Part shown: positions 18,006 through 27,706 of the stretch, one piece after another | How positions within the stretch are numbered: position 1 is the first letter of the stretch | How the letters are laid out: each line of letters starts with the position of its first letter | From: Maritimibacter alkaliphilus | GTDB taxonomy: Bacteria; Pseudomonadota; Alphaproteobacteria; Rhodobacterales; Rhodobacteraceae | NCBI RefSeq assembly: GCF_019801605.1 | Contig: NZ_JAHVIT010000001.1 | Coordinates: 1 to 64,000, forward strand | Direction of reading: 5' to 3' | Length of the DNA: 64,000 bases | Notes under the pieces: model-generated | Seen by the model: the letters and a program-made list of their open reading frames with translations, nothing else | The model's database searches: none | What the model was told of the DNA's origin: nothing | Made by a program: the position numbers and the translations under genes

Positions 18006-18854
18006 TCAACCCTGTCGGTGCCCGGCGGCAAGCTCCACGATTTCTTCGGTGATCTCTTCCTGTCGCAGGCGGCGGGACTGGGCGACGAGGCTGTCGAGGG
18101 TCTGGGTGACATTGTCATGGGCCGCGATCATCGCGTGCATCCGCGCGACGTTCTCGGCGGCGAAGGCCAGCATCACCGCCTCGACCAGTTCGGCAACGAT
18201 GTACTCCTCGACCAGCCGGGCCAGCAGTTGCTCGGCGGGCAGGGTGAGACGCGGCGCGGCGCCGTGGGGCGGACGGGGGAAGCGGGCGTAGTCGAAGGGC
18301 ACGAGACGCTTGGTGATGACCTCGAAACTGCCCGCGCCCACGGGCGTGGCATGGACGACGCTGACGCGCGGGGTCTCGGCCTCGGCGAGCATGGCGAAGA
18401 GCGCATCGGTCAGGCCGGTTACCAGTGAGACGGCCTGCGCGGGATGGGCGATCATCGTGTCGGTCCAATGCAGCGCATGGTGGCGTTCCGCCGCGACAAG
18501 CGCCCCGCGATCGCCCACGAGGAACAGGTCGGGCGTGCCCTCCAATAGCGGGGCCGCGGCGTCGAAGACCTGCTCGTTGTAGGTCCCGGCAAATCCCTGC
18601 TCGGCGGTCAACAGGATCACCGCGTGGTGGCTGGCCGGCGCCGCACCCTGCCCATCGCGCCCGGGGTCGGGCAGCAGGGCCATGGCTTCCGCGATGGCGT
18701 CGCCGATGGTCTGGGCATAGGCCCGGATCGCCGTCACGTGCTGGTTGGCGTCCTGCACCCGGGCGGTGGCGATGCCGCGCATGGCGCCGATCACGGACCC
18801 CAGCTTGTGCACGGTGCCGATCCGGGCCTCGACCTCCGAGAGGCGGCCGGTCAC
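18006..18854 (-). CDS. atpG: N-ATPase gamma subunit
   Basis: 282 residues starting at GTG 18854, which overlaps the atpA stop as GTGA and gives the expected start ([21 protein letters not shown]). The N-terminal and C-terminal helices that form the rotor shaft are visible ([37 protein letters not shown]). The central domain is shorter and more divergent than in housekeeping gamma subunits, as expected for N-ATPases. It is the last gene of the operon, couples ion flow through the c-ring to alpha3beta3, and sits at the cytoplasmic face. Confidence 0.9.
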   Translation of the reverse strand: MTGRLSEVEARIGTVHKLGSVIGAMRGIATARVQDANQHVTAIRAYAQTIGDAIAEAMALLPDPGRDGQGAAPASHHAVILLTAEQGFAGTYNEQVFDAAAPLLEGTPDLFLVGDRGALVAAERHHALHWTDTMIAHPAQAVSLVTGLTDALFAMLAEAETPRVSVVHATPVGAGSFEVITKRLVPFDYARFPRPPHGAAPRLTLPAEQLLARLVEEYIVAELVEAVMLAFAAENVARMHAMIAAHDNVTQTLDSLVAQSRRLRQEEITEEIVELAAGHRQG

Positions 18855-20467
18855 GGCGCGGCTCCGGTGTCGGCCCCGGTCTCCGTACCAGCGCTGGCGC
18901 TGTCCTCGGCGGGGGCCCCTGTCGTATCCGCAGTCCTGTCCCCGGCCCTGTCGCGCGCCATGTCCCGGACGAGGGCGGCGACGGCCTCCGTCAGGGCCTT
19001 GCGGGTTTCGGGCGGCAGTTGGCCGGTCTTGCGCAGGGCGGTCACGGCGTCTTCGGCATGGCCGTCGAGCCAGCGGCGCAGGCGGGCCCGCAGCGCGGGG
19101 ATCTGCGCCGGTGTCACGCTGTCGAGCGCCCCGTCTGCATGGGCCGCCAGCAGGGCGACCTGTTCGACCATTGTCATGCCGGCAAAGCGCGCCTGCGTCA
19201 GCAGCGCCCGGATGCGTTCGCCCTGCGCGATCTGCTTCTGCACCCGGGCGTTGCTGACGCCGCCGAACCGGGTGAACATCTCCAATTCCTGAAACTGCGC
19301 ATAGTCGAGCCTGACCCGGCCGGAGACCTGACGCAGCGCGGGCCATTGCGCCTTGCCGCCGACGCGGCTGACCGAGAGGCCCACGTCCACGGCGGGCCGG
19401 TGGTTGGCGGCGAAGAGGCTGGTATCGAGAACGATCTGCCCGTCGGTGATGGAGATCAGGTTGGTCGGGATATAGGCCGAGAGGTTGCCGGCATCGGTTT
19501 CGGCGATCGGCAGCGCGGTGAGGGAACCGCCGCCACGGGCCTGCGACAGCTTGGCGGCGCGTTCCAGAAGGCGCGCGTGGAGGTAGAAGATATCGCCCGG
19601 ATAGGCCTCGCGGCCCGGGGGCTCACGGGTCAGCAGCGCCAGTTCCCGGTGCGTGGCAGCATGGCGGGTCAGGTCGTCGATGACGATCAGCGCGTGCTGG
19701 CCCCGGTCGCGGAAATGCTCGGCGATGGACATGCCCGCGAAGGGCGCGATCCATTGCAGGCCGGGGCTGGCCGCGGCGCTGCCGACGACGAAGATGCACC
19801 GCTCGATGGCGCCGTGGCTGCGCACGGCCTCGATCACCCGCTGCACCGCCGAGGCGGGCTGGCCCACGGCGACGTAGACGCAGATCACGTCGGTGTCGCG
19901 CTGGTTGACGATGGCATCCACCGCGAGCGCGGTCTTGCCCGTGGCCCGGTCGCCGACGATGAGTTCGCGCTGCCCGCGCCCGAGGGAGAAGAGGCTGTCC
20001 ACCACCAGTACGCCGGTCTCCACCGGTTCGGTCACCTCGTCGCGGTCGATGATCGTGGGCGCCGGGCGTTCGACCGGCAGGGTCTCGCGGGTGTCGGGGG
20101 CAGGGGCGCCGTCCAGCGGGCGGCCCAGCGGGTCGACCACCCGGCCCAGCAGCGCCTCGCCCACCGGGACCTCCAGCACGCCGCCGGTATCGATCACCCG
20201 TGCGCCCGCCTCGATGGCGGAGGCGGCGTCGCAGATCACGGCGTCGATCTCCTCGGCCCCGAGGCTGTGGGCAAAGCCCATCTGCCCGCCCTCGAAGCGC
20301 AGCAGCGCGCCAAGCGCCACGTCCGGCAGGCCCGAGACCTGCGCGATGCCGTCCGCCACCCGCTCGACCCGCCCGACCGAGAGCGCCTCGGGGGCGAGCC
20401 GGGCCTGTGCCACGGCGGCGCGGCTGCGGTCGCGCCAATCGGCGGCGCTGTCGTGATCACTGCTCAT
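18851..20467 (-). CDS. atpA: N-ATPase alpha subunit
   Basis: 538 residues. P-loop GDRATGKT is at 172-179 and [12 protein letters not shown] provides the Walker B strand. The family signature region ([24 protein letters not shown]) and the arginine-finger segment near [10 protein letters not shown] are present. The C-terminus carries a 30-residue acidic Thr/Ala/Asp-rich extension of low complexity. It forms the non-catalytic sites of F1. Starts within the end of atpF (11-bp overlap) and ends in a GTGA overlap with atpG. Like other N-ATPases, there is no atpH between atpF and atpA. Confidence 0.93.
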   Translation of the reverse strand: MSSDHDSAADWRDRSRAAVAQARLAPEALSVGRVERVADGIAQVSGLPDVALGALLRFEGGQMGFAHSLGAEEIDAVICDAASAIEAGARVIDTGGVLEVPVGEALLGRVVDPLGRPLDGAPAPDTRETLPVERPAPTIIDRDEVTEPVETGVLVVDSLFSLGRGQRELIVGDRATGKTALAVDAIVNQRDTDVICVYVAVGQPASAVQRVIEAVRSHGAIERCIFVVGSAAASPGLQWIAPFAGMSIAEHFRDRGQHALIVIDDLTRHAATHRELALLTREPPGREAYPGDIFYLHARLLERAAKLSQARGGGSLTALPIAETDAGNLSAYIPTNLISITDGQIVLDTSLFAANHRPAVDVGLSVSRVGGKAQWPALRQVSGRVRLDYAQFQELEMFTRFGGVSNARVQKQIAQGERIRALLTQARFAGMTMVEQVALLAAHADGALDSVTPAQIPALRARLRRWLDGHAEDAVTALRKTGQLPPETRKALTEAVAALVRDMARDRAGDRTADTTGAPAEDSASAGTETGADTGAAP

Positions 20468-21203
20468 GGGCGGTTTCCTCGGCGAGTCCCGCCGCGATCC
20501 GGTCGAGATCGGCGCGGAAGGTGTTGCGGACGATGGCGTGGGGGGTGTGCAGTTCGAGCCCGGCCACGAGGGCGGGGTCGGTCTCGACGCGCAACTCGAC
20601 CGGGCGCCCCAGTGCGGCGGTGAGCCGGGCGCGGGCCTCGGCCTGTTCCGGTTCGCTCAGCGGCTGCGCGGCGCGCAGGACCACCGGACCCTCGGTGCCG
20701 ATGCGGGCGCGGCTCGGCCCGGGCAGGGCGTCCAGCGCGCTGATCAGCCCGTCGAGGAAGGCGGCGGAGTGCACCCCGCCGGGCAGGCGCGACAGCAGGC
20801 GGGCGGCCATCTCCACGGCCAGATCCCCGGCCTCGGCGTGCCAGTGATGCGCCTCCTGCGCGCGCCTGCGGGCGAGGTCGGCCTCGGCCCGGGTGCGGGC
20901 GGCACGCGCCTCGGCCTCCGCTGCGGCCAGAAGGGCCTGCTTCTGCCGCGCGGCCTCCTCCTGCGCGGCCGCGATCCGTGCGGCACGATCGGCGGCGGTG
21001 GCGTCGCGCACCTCCTGCGCCTCCGCGAGGGCCCGGGTGGCGGCATCCCGCGCGGCCTCGGCCTCGTCGAGGGCGGCATGGGCGGCGGCCTGCCGCTCCG
21101 CGAGGATGCGGCTCACCGGGCGGAACAGGAACCGCGCCAGCAGCCAGACGAGCACCAGCGCGTTCACGGTCTGCAGGGCGAAGGTCCACCAGTCGAAGCT
21201 CAT
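20457..21203 (-). CDS. atpF: N-ATPase extended b subunit (b-delta-like)
   Basis: 248 residues, much longer than a usual b subunit (about 160). It has an N-terminal membrane helix ([20 protein letters not shown], residues 8-27), then a long charged Ala/Glu/Arg coiled coil (35-130). A C-terminal globular segment (about 140-248) follows the pattern of the delta subunit C-terminus ([37 protein letters not shown]). The missing atpH gene supports functional fusion of b and delta in one stator chain, a known property of N-ATPases. Confidence 0.88.
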   Translation of the reverse strand: MSFDWWTFALQTVNALVLVWLLARFLFRPVSRILAERQAAAHAALDEAEAARDAATRALAEAQEVRDATAADRAARIAAAQEEAARQKQALLAAAEAEARAARTRAEADLARRRAQEAHHWHAEAGDLAVEMAARLLSRLPGGVHSAAFLDGLISALDALPGPSRARIGTEGPVVLRAAQPLSEPEQAEARARLTAALGRPVELRVETDPALVAGLELHTPHAIVRNTFRADLDRIAAGLAEETAHEQ

Positions 21204-21210
21204 GGCGGGA

Positions 21211-21459
21211 TCAGACGAAGGGGTTGGCGAAGAGCACCAGCAGCGCGATCACGAGCGTGTAGATCGCCATCGTCTCGATCATCGCGAGGCCGACGAAGAG
21301 CGTCCGGCTGAGGGTGCCCGCCGCTTCGGGCTGGCGGGCGATGGCATCCATGGCGGCGGCCACGGCGCGGCCCTCGGCGAGGGCGGGGCCGATGGCGCCG
21401 AAGCTGACGGCGAGCGCCGCCGCGAGGATCGAGACGACTTCGATCAGGTTGTCGGTCAT
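21211..21459 (-). CDS. atpE: N-ATPase c subunit (rotor ring)
   Basis: 82 residues forming a two-helix hairpin with loop ARQPEA. Helix 2 has the ion-carrying carboxylate E62 within MIETMAIYTLV; the E-T pair and Y67 resemble Na+-type sites (E-S/T...Y). Helix 1 has a second membrane carboxylate, E29 (GPALAEGRA), the double-Glu pattern described for N-ATPase c subunits. Whether H+ or Na+ is used cannot be decided from this sequence. ATGA overlap with atpB upstream and 7 bases to atpF downstream. Confidence 0.92.
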   Translation of the reverse strand: MTDNLIEVVSILAAALAVSFGAIGPALAEGRAVAAAMDAIARQPEAAGTLSRTLFVGLAMIETMAIYTLVIALLVLFANPFV

Positions 21460-22166
21460 GGCTGGGGGTCCTTCTTGTCGGTCTGGGAGGAGGGGGGCGC
21501 TTGCGGGGCATCCTCGCCCGCCGCCGCGCCGATGAAGACGGTGGCCAGCACCGCGAAGATGTAGGCCTGAACGGCACCGGTCAGCAGGTCGAGCGCCATC
21601 AGCGGGATCGGGACGAAGAGCCCGGCCAGCGACAGCACGATGCCGACCACGAAGACGCCGCTCATGACATTGCCGAAGAGGCGCACGACGAGGGAAAAGC
21701 TGCGGGTGATCTGCTCGATCAGGTTGAGCGGGATCATCACCCAGGACGGCTCCGCGAAGGTGCCGAGGTAGCCCTTCAGCCCGCGCCCGCGGATGCCGTA
21801 GAAGATGGTCGCGGCCAGCACGATGACCGCAAGCGCCGCATCGGTTTCCAGATGCGCGGTGGGCGGTTCGATCCCGGGCAGCAGGGCGCTCCAGTTCGCG
21901 ACGAGGACGTAGGCGAAGATCGTGCCGATCAGGGCGCGGTAGGGCGCGGGATCGCGTTGCATCGTGTCGCGCACCTGATCGTCGATCACCGTGACGAAGA
22001 GTTCCAGCACGGTCTGGGTGCGTCCCGGCCTGAGCGAGAGCCTGCGGGTCGTGAGAAAGCAGAGCAGCCCCAGCCCGGCCATGATGGCCCAAGTCACCAC
22101 CACCGGCGCGGTGATCCCGACCGGGCCGAGGTGGAAGAGCGTGTCGAGGCTGAGCGGGGAGTCCAT
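21456..22166 (-). CDS. atpB: N-ATPase a subunit
   Basis: 236 residues with five or more hydrophobic segments. The key half-channel Arg lies in SFSLVVRLFGNVMSG and the preceding helix NLIEQITRSFSL matches the family. An acidic/Pro C-terminus (GEDAPQAPPSSQTDKKD) extends past the last helix. The start at 22166 forms an ATGA overlap with the atpR stop, and the end overlaps atpE by 4 nt. It forms the ion half-channels beside the c-ring in the inner membrane. Confidence 0.92.
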   Translation of the reverse strand: MDSPLSLDTLFHLGPVGITAPVVVTWAIMAGLGLLCFLTTRRLSLRPGRTQTVLELFVTVIDDQVRDTMQRDPAPYRALIGTIFAYVLVANWSALLPGIEPPTAHLETDAALAVIVLAATIFYGIRGRGLKGYLGTFAEPSWVMIPLNLIEQITRSFSLVVRLFGNVMSGVFVVGIVLSLAGLFVPIPLMALDLLTGAVQAYIFAVLATVFIGAAAGEDAPQAPPSSQTDKKDPQP

Positions 22167-22453
22167 CAGCGGGCCTCGCGGGTGCGGCGCAGGACGATGG
22201 CCCGCCCGAGCAGCAGGCCGAGCGCGCCTGCCAGCAGGGGCAGGGCGCCTGCGAGGGCGCAGAGGACAAGCGCCGCCGCCAGCACCGCCAGGCGCGCCAG
22301 CTGCAGCGCGAGTGGCCGCCAGAGCGCACCGCCCGAGAGGTAGAGCTCGGTCACCCGGCGCAGGGTGCCGAAATGCACGAGCCCGAGCAGGAGCCCCGCG
22401 ACGAGTGCCGCGATGGCGGCTGGCACCGGATGGGCGGCGAGGAGGCTGGTCAT
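22166..22453 (-). CDS. atpR: N-ATPase AtpR membrane subunit
   Basis: 95 residues with three hydrophobic segments, and a conserved-type Arg pair between helices 1 and 2 (HFGTLRRVTELYL). AtpR is specific to N-ATPase operons and is proposed to interact with the double-carboxylate c subunits. Position between atpQ and atpB and ATGA overlaps on both sides identify it even though the sequence itself is weakly conserved. Confidence 0.88.
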   Translation of the reverse strand: MTSLLAAHPVPAAIAALVAGLLLGLVHFGTLRRVTELYLSGGALWRPLALQLARLAVLAAALVLCALAGALPLLAGALGLLLGRAIVLRRTREAR

Positions 22454-22829
22454 TGCTGGTGCATCCATTTCCAGGCGGCATGCAGGCCGATGGCTGCGCC
22501 GATGAAGATCGCCGGCGCGGTGAAGAACACGCCGGTGTCGAAGGTCCGGTCCGCCAGCCGGCCCAGCACGACGCCCAGCAGGATCGGCGTCACGATGGCC
22601 CAGCCGAGGATGCCGATCTGCCCCAGCCGGCTGCCGACCGAGGGTTCGGGGGCGTCGCGGGCCATCTGCGCCCGTTCGGCGGATCGGCGGGCCGCCCCGG
22701 CGGTGCGGTCGGTGTCGGTCTGCGGGGTCTCGGGGTTCGCGAGGGGCGGTGACGCGTCCTGCCCGGAGGGGAACGGTGTGGCCTCCGGCGCGCCGGGCGT
22801 GTCCTCGGGGCGATCTCCGGACGGCGGGG

Positions 22830-22833
<4 letters not shown>
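22450..22833 (-). CDS. atpQ: N-ATPase AtpQ (AtpI-like) membrane protein
   Basis: 127 residues. The first 70 are a hydrophilic, Pro/Thr/Asp-rich extension. Residues 70-127 form an AtpI-type double-helix hairpin (LGQIGILGWAIVTPILLGVV; FFTAPAIFIGAAIGLHAAWK). AtpQ lies third in the atpDCQRBEFAG order, and AtpI-like proteins are thought to assist c-ring assembly or Mg2+ supply. The start at 22833 is set by an ATGA overlap with the atpC stop. Confidence 0.85.
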
Positions 22834-25163
<2,330 letters not shown>

Positions 25164-25358
25164 ATGCGTCTTTTCATTGTTCTTGCCCTTGCGGGCACGG
25201 CACTGGCCGGCTGCGAGCGCTGCAACCCGCGCCCGAATGCAAATCTCAACATCGGTCTGGGCACCGGCGGTGTGCGCACCGGCCTGAACATCGGCCAGAG
25301 CTGCGGGCCGCTCTATGTCGGGGTTCGCGCGGGCGAGTATTATCACCCCTACTGGTGA
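25164..25358 (+). CDS. Small putative lipoprotein
   Basis: 64 residues. The ATG at 25164 is preceded by GAGGGAAG, and it gives a lipoprotein signal peptide with lipobox LAGC (Cys near residue 17). An upstream in-frame ATG would put 14 polar residues before the signal peptide and was rejected. The mature part is 48 residues, Gly/Asn-rich with two further Cys and an aromatic end (YYHPYW). The product is unassigned. Confidence 0.65.
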   Translation: MRLFIVLALAGTALAGCERCNPRPNANLNIGLGTGGVRTGLNIGQSCGPLYVGVRAGEYYHPYW

Positions 25359-25556
25359 GCGCCGGCACCGGTCCGGTCCGCGGGCAGGCGTCCTCGCCCC
25401 GCTGCGCGCAGGAAAATCCCGGTTTCCAAAGACGGGGGCTCTGAGTAAACACGCCCCGTGGCCGCGGGGCCTCTGGTGGCTGGCTCCAAGGGGCAGGCCG
25501 TGGCCAGACGCGCCGCCCCGGTCGCAGCTGCAACCCTTCAGCCCGATTGTCTGCCC

Positions 25557-26852
25557 GTGACCCCTGCTGCCCGCCTTCTCGACACCCTCGACCTCCTGAG
25601 CGACATCGATCGCCTCGCCCGCCCTGCGGATGCCGTGATCTCCGCCTGGGTCCGCGGCCGTCGCAAGATGGACGATGACGACCGGGGGGCCATCCTCGAC
25701 CGGCTCTATGCCCTCATGCGGCATCGGGCGCGGCTGGCCTGGTGGCTGGACCGGCACGGGCGCGAGGATACGTCGCGCAACCGCCTTCTGGCCTGGCTGG
25801 CCCTCGCAGAGGGCCGAAGCCCCGAACAGGTGAAGCGCCTCTGCTCCGGCGGGGCCCATGCGCCCGCGCCTCTGACCCGTGCCGAGCAGACGCTTCTGGT
25901 CAAGCTACAGGGCAGCGAGATCGAGCATCCCGACATGCCCGAAGAGGTGCGCGTCGAATGCCCGGGCTGGGCGGTCGAACCGTTGCGCCGCCGGTTCGGT
26001 GCGGATTTCAGTGTCGAGATGGCCGCCCTGCTGACGCAGCCCGCGCTCGATCTGCGGGTCAATACGCTCAAGGCGAACCGCCCGGACATGCTGCGCGCGC
26101 TGAAGACGCTCGACCTGCCGGCCGCGCCTTCGGAACTGGCGCCGCAGGGGATCCGGCTCAACCAGCGCCTGTCGCTGGGGCGGCTGGCTCCGCTGAAGAG
26201 CGGCGAGCTCGAGATCCAGGATGAAGGGTCGCAACTGGTGGCGCTGCTGGTCGGCGCCGGCCCGGGCGACCGCGTGGTCGACTTCTGTGCCGGGGCCGGG
26301 GGCAAGACCCTCGCCATCGCGGCCCAGATGGCCAACAAGGGCCGGATCATCGCCTGCGACGTCAACGAGGGCCGACTCAAGCGCGCCTCCGAGCGGTTCC
26401 GCCGCGCCGGGGTGCACAACGCCGAAACCCGCCTGCTGGCCAGCGAGACGGACCGCTGGGTCAAGCGCCACAAGGTCAGTTTCGATCGCGTTCTGGTCGA
26501 TGCGCCCTGCAGCGGCACCGGCACATGGCGCCGCAACCCCGATGCCCGCTGGCGCCCCGAGGACGATCAGGGGCTGGAGACCCTCGTGGCGCTGCAGGGC
26601 CGTATCCTGACCAGCGCCGCCCGCCTGGTGAAACCCGGTGGCCGGCTGGTCTACGCCACTTGCTCGATGTTGACGGAAGAGAACGAGGACTGCGTTTCGA
26701 CCTTCCTCGCAGCGCATCCCGAGTTTCGCGTGGTGCCGCTGCGCGAAGTCGCGCCACAGGTCACCAGATCGGCCCATGACAGCTACCTGTCCCTGACGCC
26801 CGCACGCCACGGGACGGACGGTTTCTTCGCGGCGGTCCTGCAGCGAGGCTGA
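25557..26852 (+). CDS. RsmB/NOP2-family RNA (m5C) methyltransferase
   Basis: 431 residues from GTG 25557, chosen because the family-like sequence begins with TPAARLLDTLDLL there. An ATG 99 bases upstream would add an unusual Ala-rich stretch. An N-terminal helical region is followed by the SAM-dependent domain: VVDFCAGAGGKTLAIA (motif I), IACDVNEGRLKRASERF, the catalytic-loop DAPCSGTGTWRRNPD, and YATCSMLTEENED with the second cysteine. Both cysteines required by RNA m5C methyltransferases are present, so an active enzyme on rRNA or tRNA is expected. It ends 94 bp before the att repeat of the genomic island. Confidence 0.9.
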   Translation: MTPAARLLDTLDLLSDIDRLARPADAVISAWVRGRRKMDDDDRGAILDRLYALMRHRARLAWWLDRHGREDTSRNRLLAWLALAEGRSPEQVKRLCSGGAHAPAPLTRAEQTLLVKLQGSEIEHPDMPEEVRVECPGWAVEPLRRRFGADFSVEMAALLTQPALDLRVNTLKANRPDMLRALKTLDLPAAPSELAPQGIRLNQRLSLGRLAPLKSGELEIQDEGSQLVALLVGAGPGDRVVDFCAGAGGKTLAIAAQMANKGRIIACDVNEGRLKRASERFRRAGVHNAETRLLASETDRWVKRHKVSFDRVLVDAPCSGTGTWRRNPDARWRPEDDQGLETLVALQGRILTSAARLVKPGGRLVYATCSMLTEENEDCVSTFLAAHPEFRVVPLREVAPQVTRSAHDSYLSLTPARHGTDGFFAAVLQRG

Positions 26853-26946
26853 TGGCGGACGCGTAACGGTTCGCGAGACGGACGTTAGTGTTTGGGAAAC
26901 TGTGAGCAGATGCACCGCGCCCGGCAGAGTGGCGTCGGCGTCATAT

Positions 26947-26990
26947 TGGAGGCGAGTACCGGAATCGAACCGGTGTACACGGATTTGCAA
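26947..26990. repeat. Left attachment site (tRNA-Cys 3'-half duplicate)
   Basis: Identical over 44 bases to 32753-32796. It lacks the 5' half of the tRNA and so cannot be a functional gene; after TTGCAA the sequence departs from tRNA-Cys. This is the footprint of site-specific integration. Confidence 0.93.
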
Positions 26991-27706
26991 AACTTTGTAA
27001 CCATATGAATAAACGTGAAATTATTCCTATACGGAGCCTCGTACTCGACAAAACAAACCGTGAATGCCTAGACTGGTCTCCGGCCAGTTAGTACCGCCGA
27101 CCCCCGACATATCGCATGCTTGAATATAGCGTTAGATTTGGCCCCCACCTACGGAGCATACTTGGCGAGTTCGCCAGCTCACTCCATTGGCCAACGCAGC
27201 GCAGACCGGAGCCAGCCCAAAACTAGCGACCGCCCCCAGACCTTGTGATGGCCGAACTTAACCCCAAAAAAATATAGCGCTAGAGACCAAACTCGCAGTC
27301 TTTAGGTGGCATCTGGCGATCGCCGAGTGGCATCGGGGCTTCCTCCTCTGCAAGCCAAATCAATCGATACTCTTCCTGAGCTAGCTGAGATCAATCTGCA
27401 GTAATCGAGTTGCAGCTAGGCCGACGCCATGCAGCCTTCCTCTGTAGATTCCTCAACGCTTGCTACCGGAACAAAACTTCTTAGTCATTCCTCGTCTGCT
27501 GCAAGCAACCAATCTCGCAAGCATTCTGCAGAAGTCAGTGATCTGGGCGCCGGATGACCACAAGCTAATGCAAGCTCGCCAAATCGTCTGATCAATGGCA
27601 CACACAAGCTACCGCGAGCTCACTAGGCAGCGTTAGCACTTGATCAACTCGCCCTCGCGTTGCTTCATGTGTTTGAGCCGTTATTTCGCTTTGTTACGGA
27701 GGCACT
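26991..27706. other. Non-coding left arm of the island, 716 bp
   Basis: No open frame of 60 codons on either strand. The sequence is AT-richer than the host and contains repeated short words such as ATATAGCG(T/C)TAG (near 27126 and 27276) and several CAAGCT/GAGCTC words between 27560 and 27625. It must hold the promoter of the NACHT gene and may hold an RNA or remnants of lost genes; I cannot identify either. Confidence 0.5.

Noticed and set aside
18425-20623. 732-codon plus-strand frame
   Set aside because: Runs antisense through atpA and atpG; composition is His/Arg/Gly-rich shadow and the minus-strand genes have all family motifs.
26947-26990. Second tRNA-Cys gene
   Set aside because: Only the 3' half is present; sequence diverges after the anticodon loop, so it is an attachment-site duplicate.
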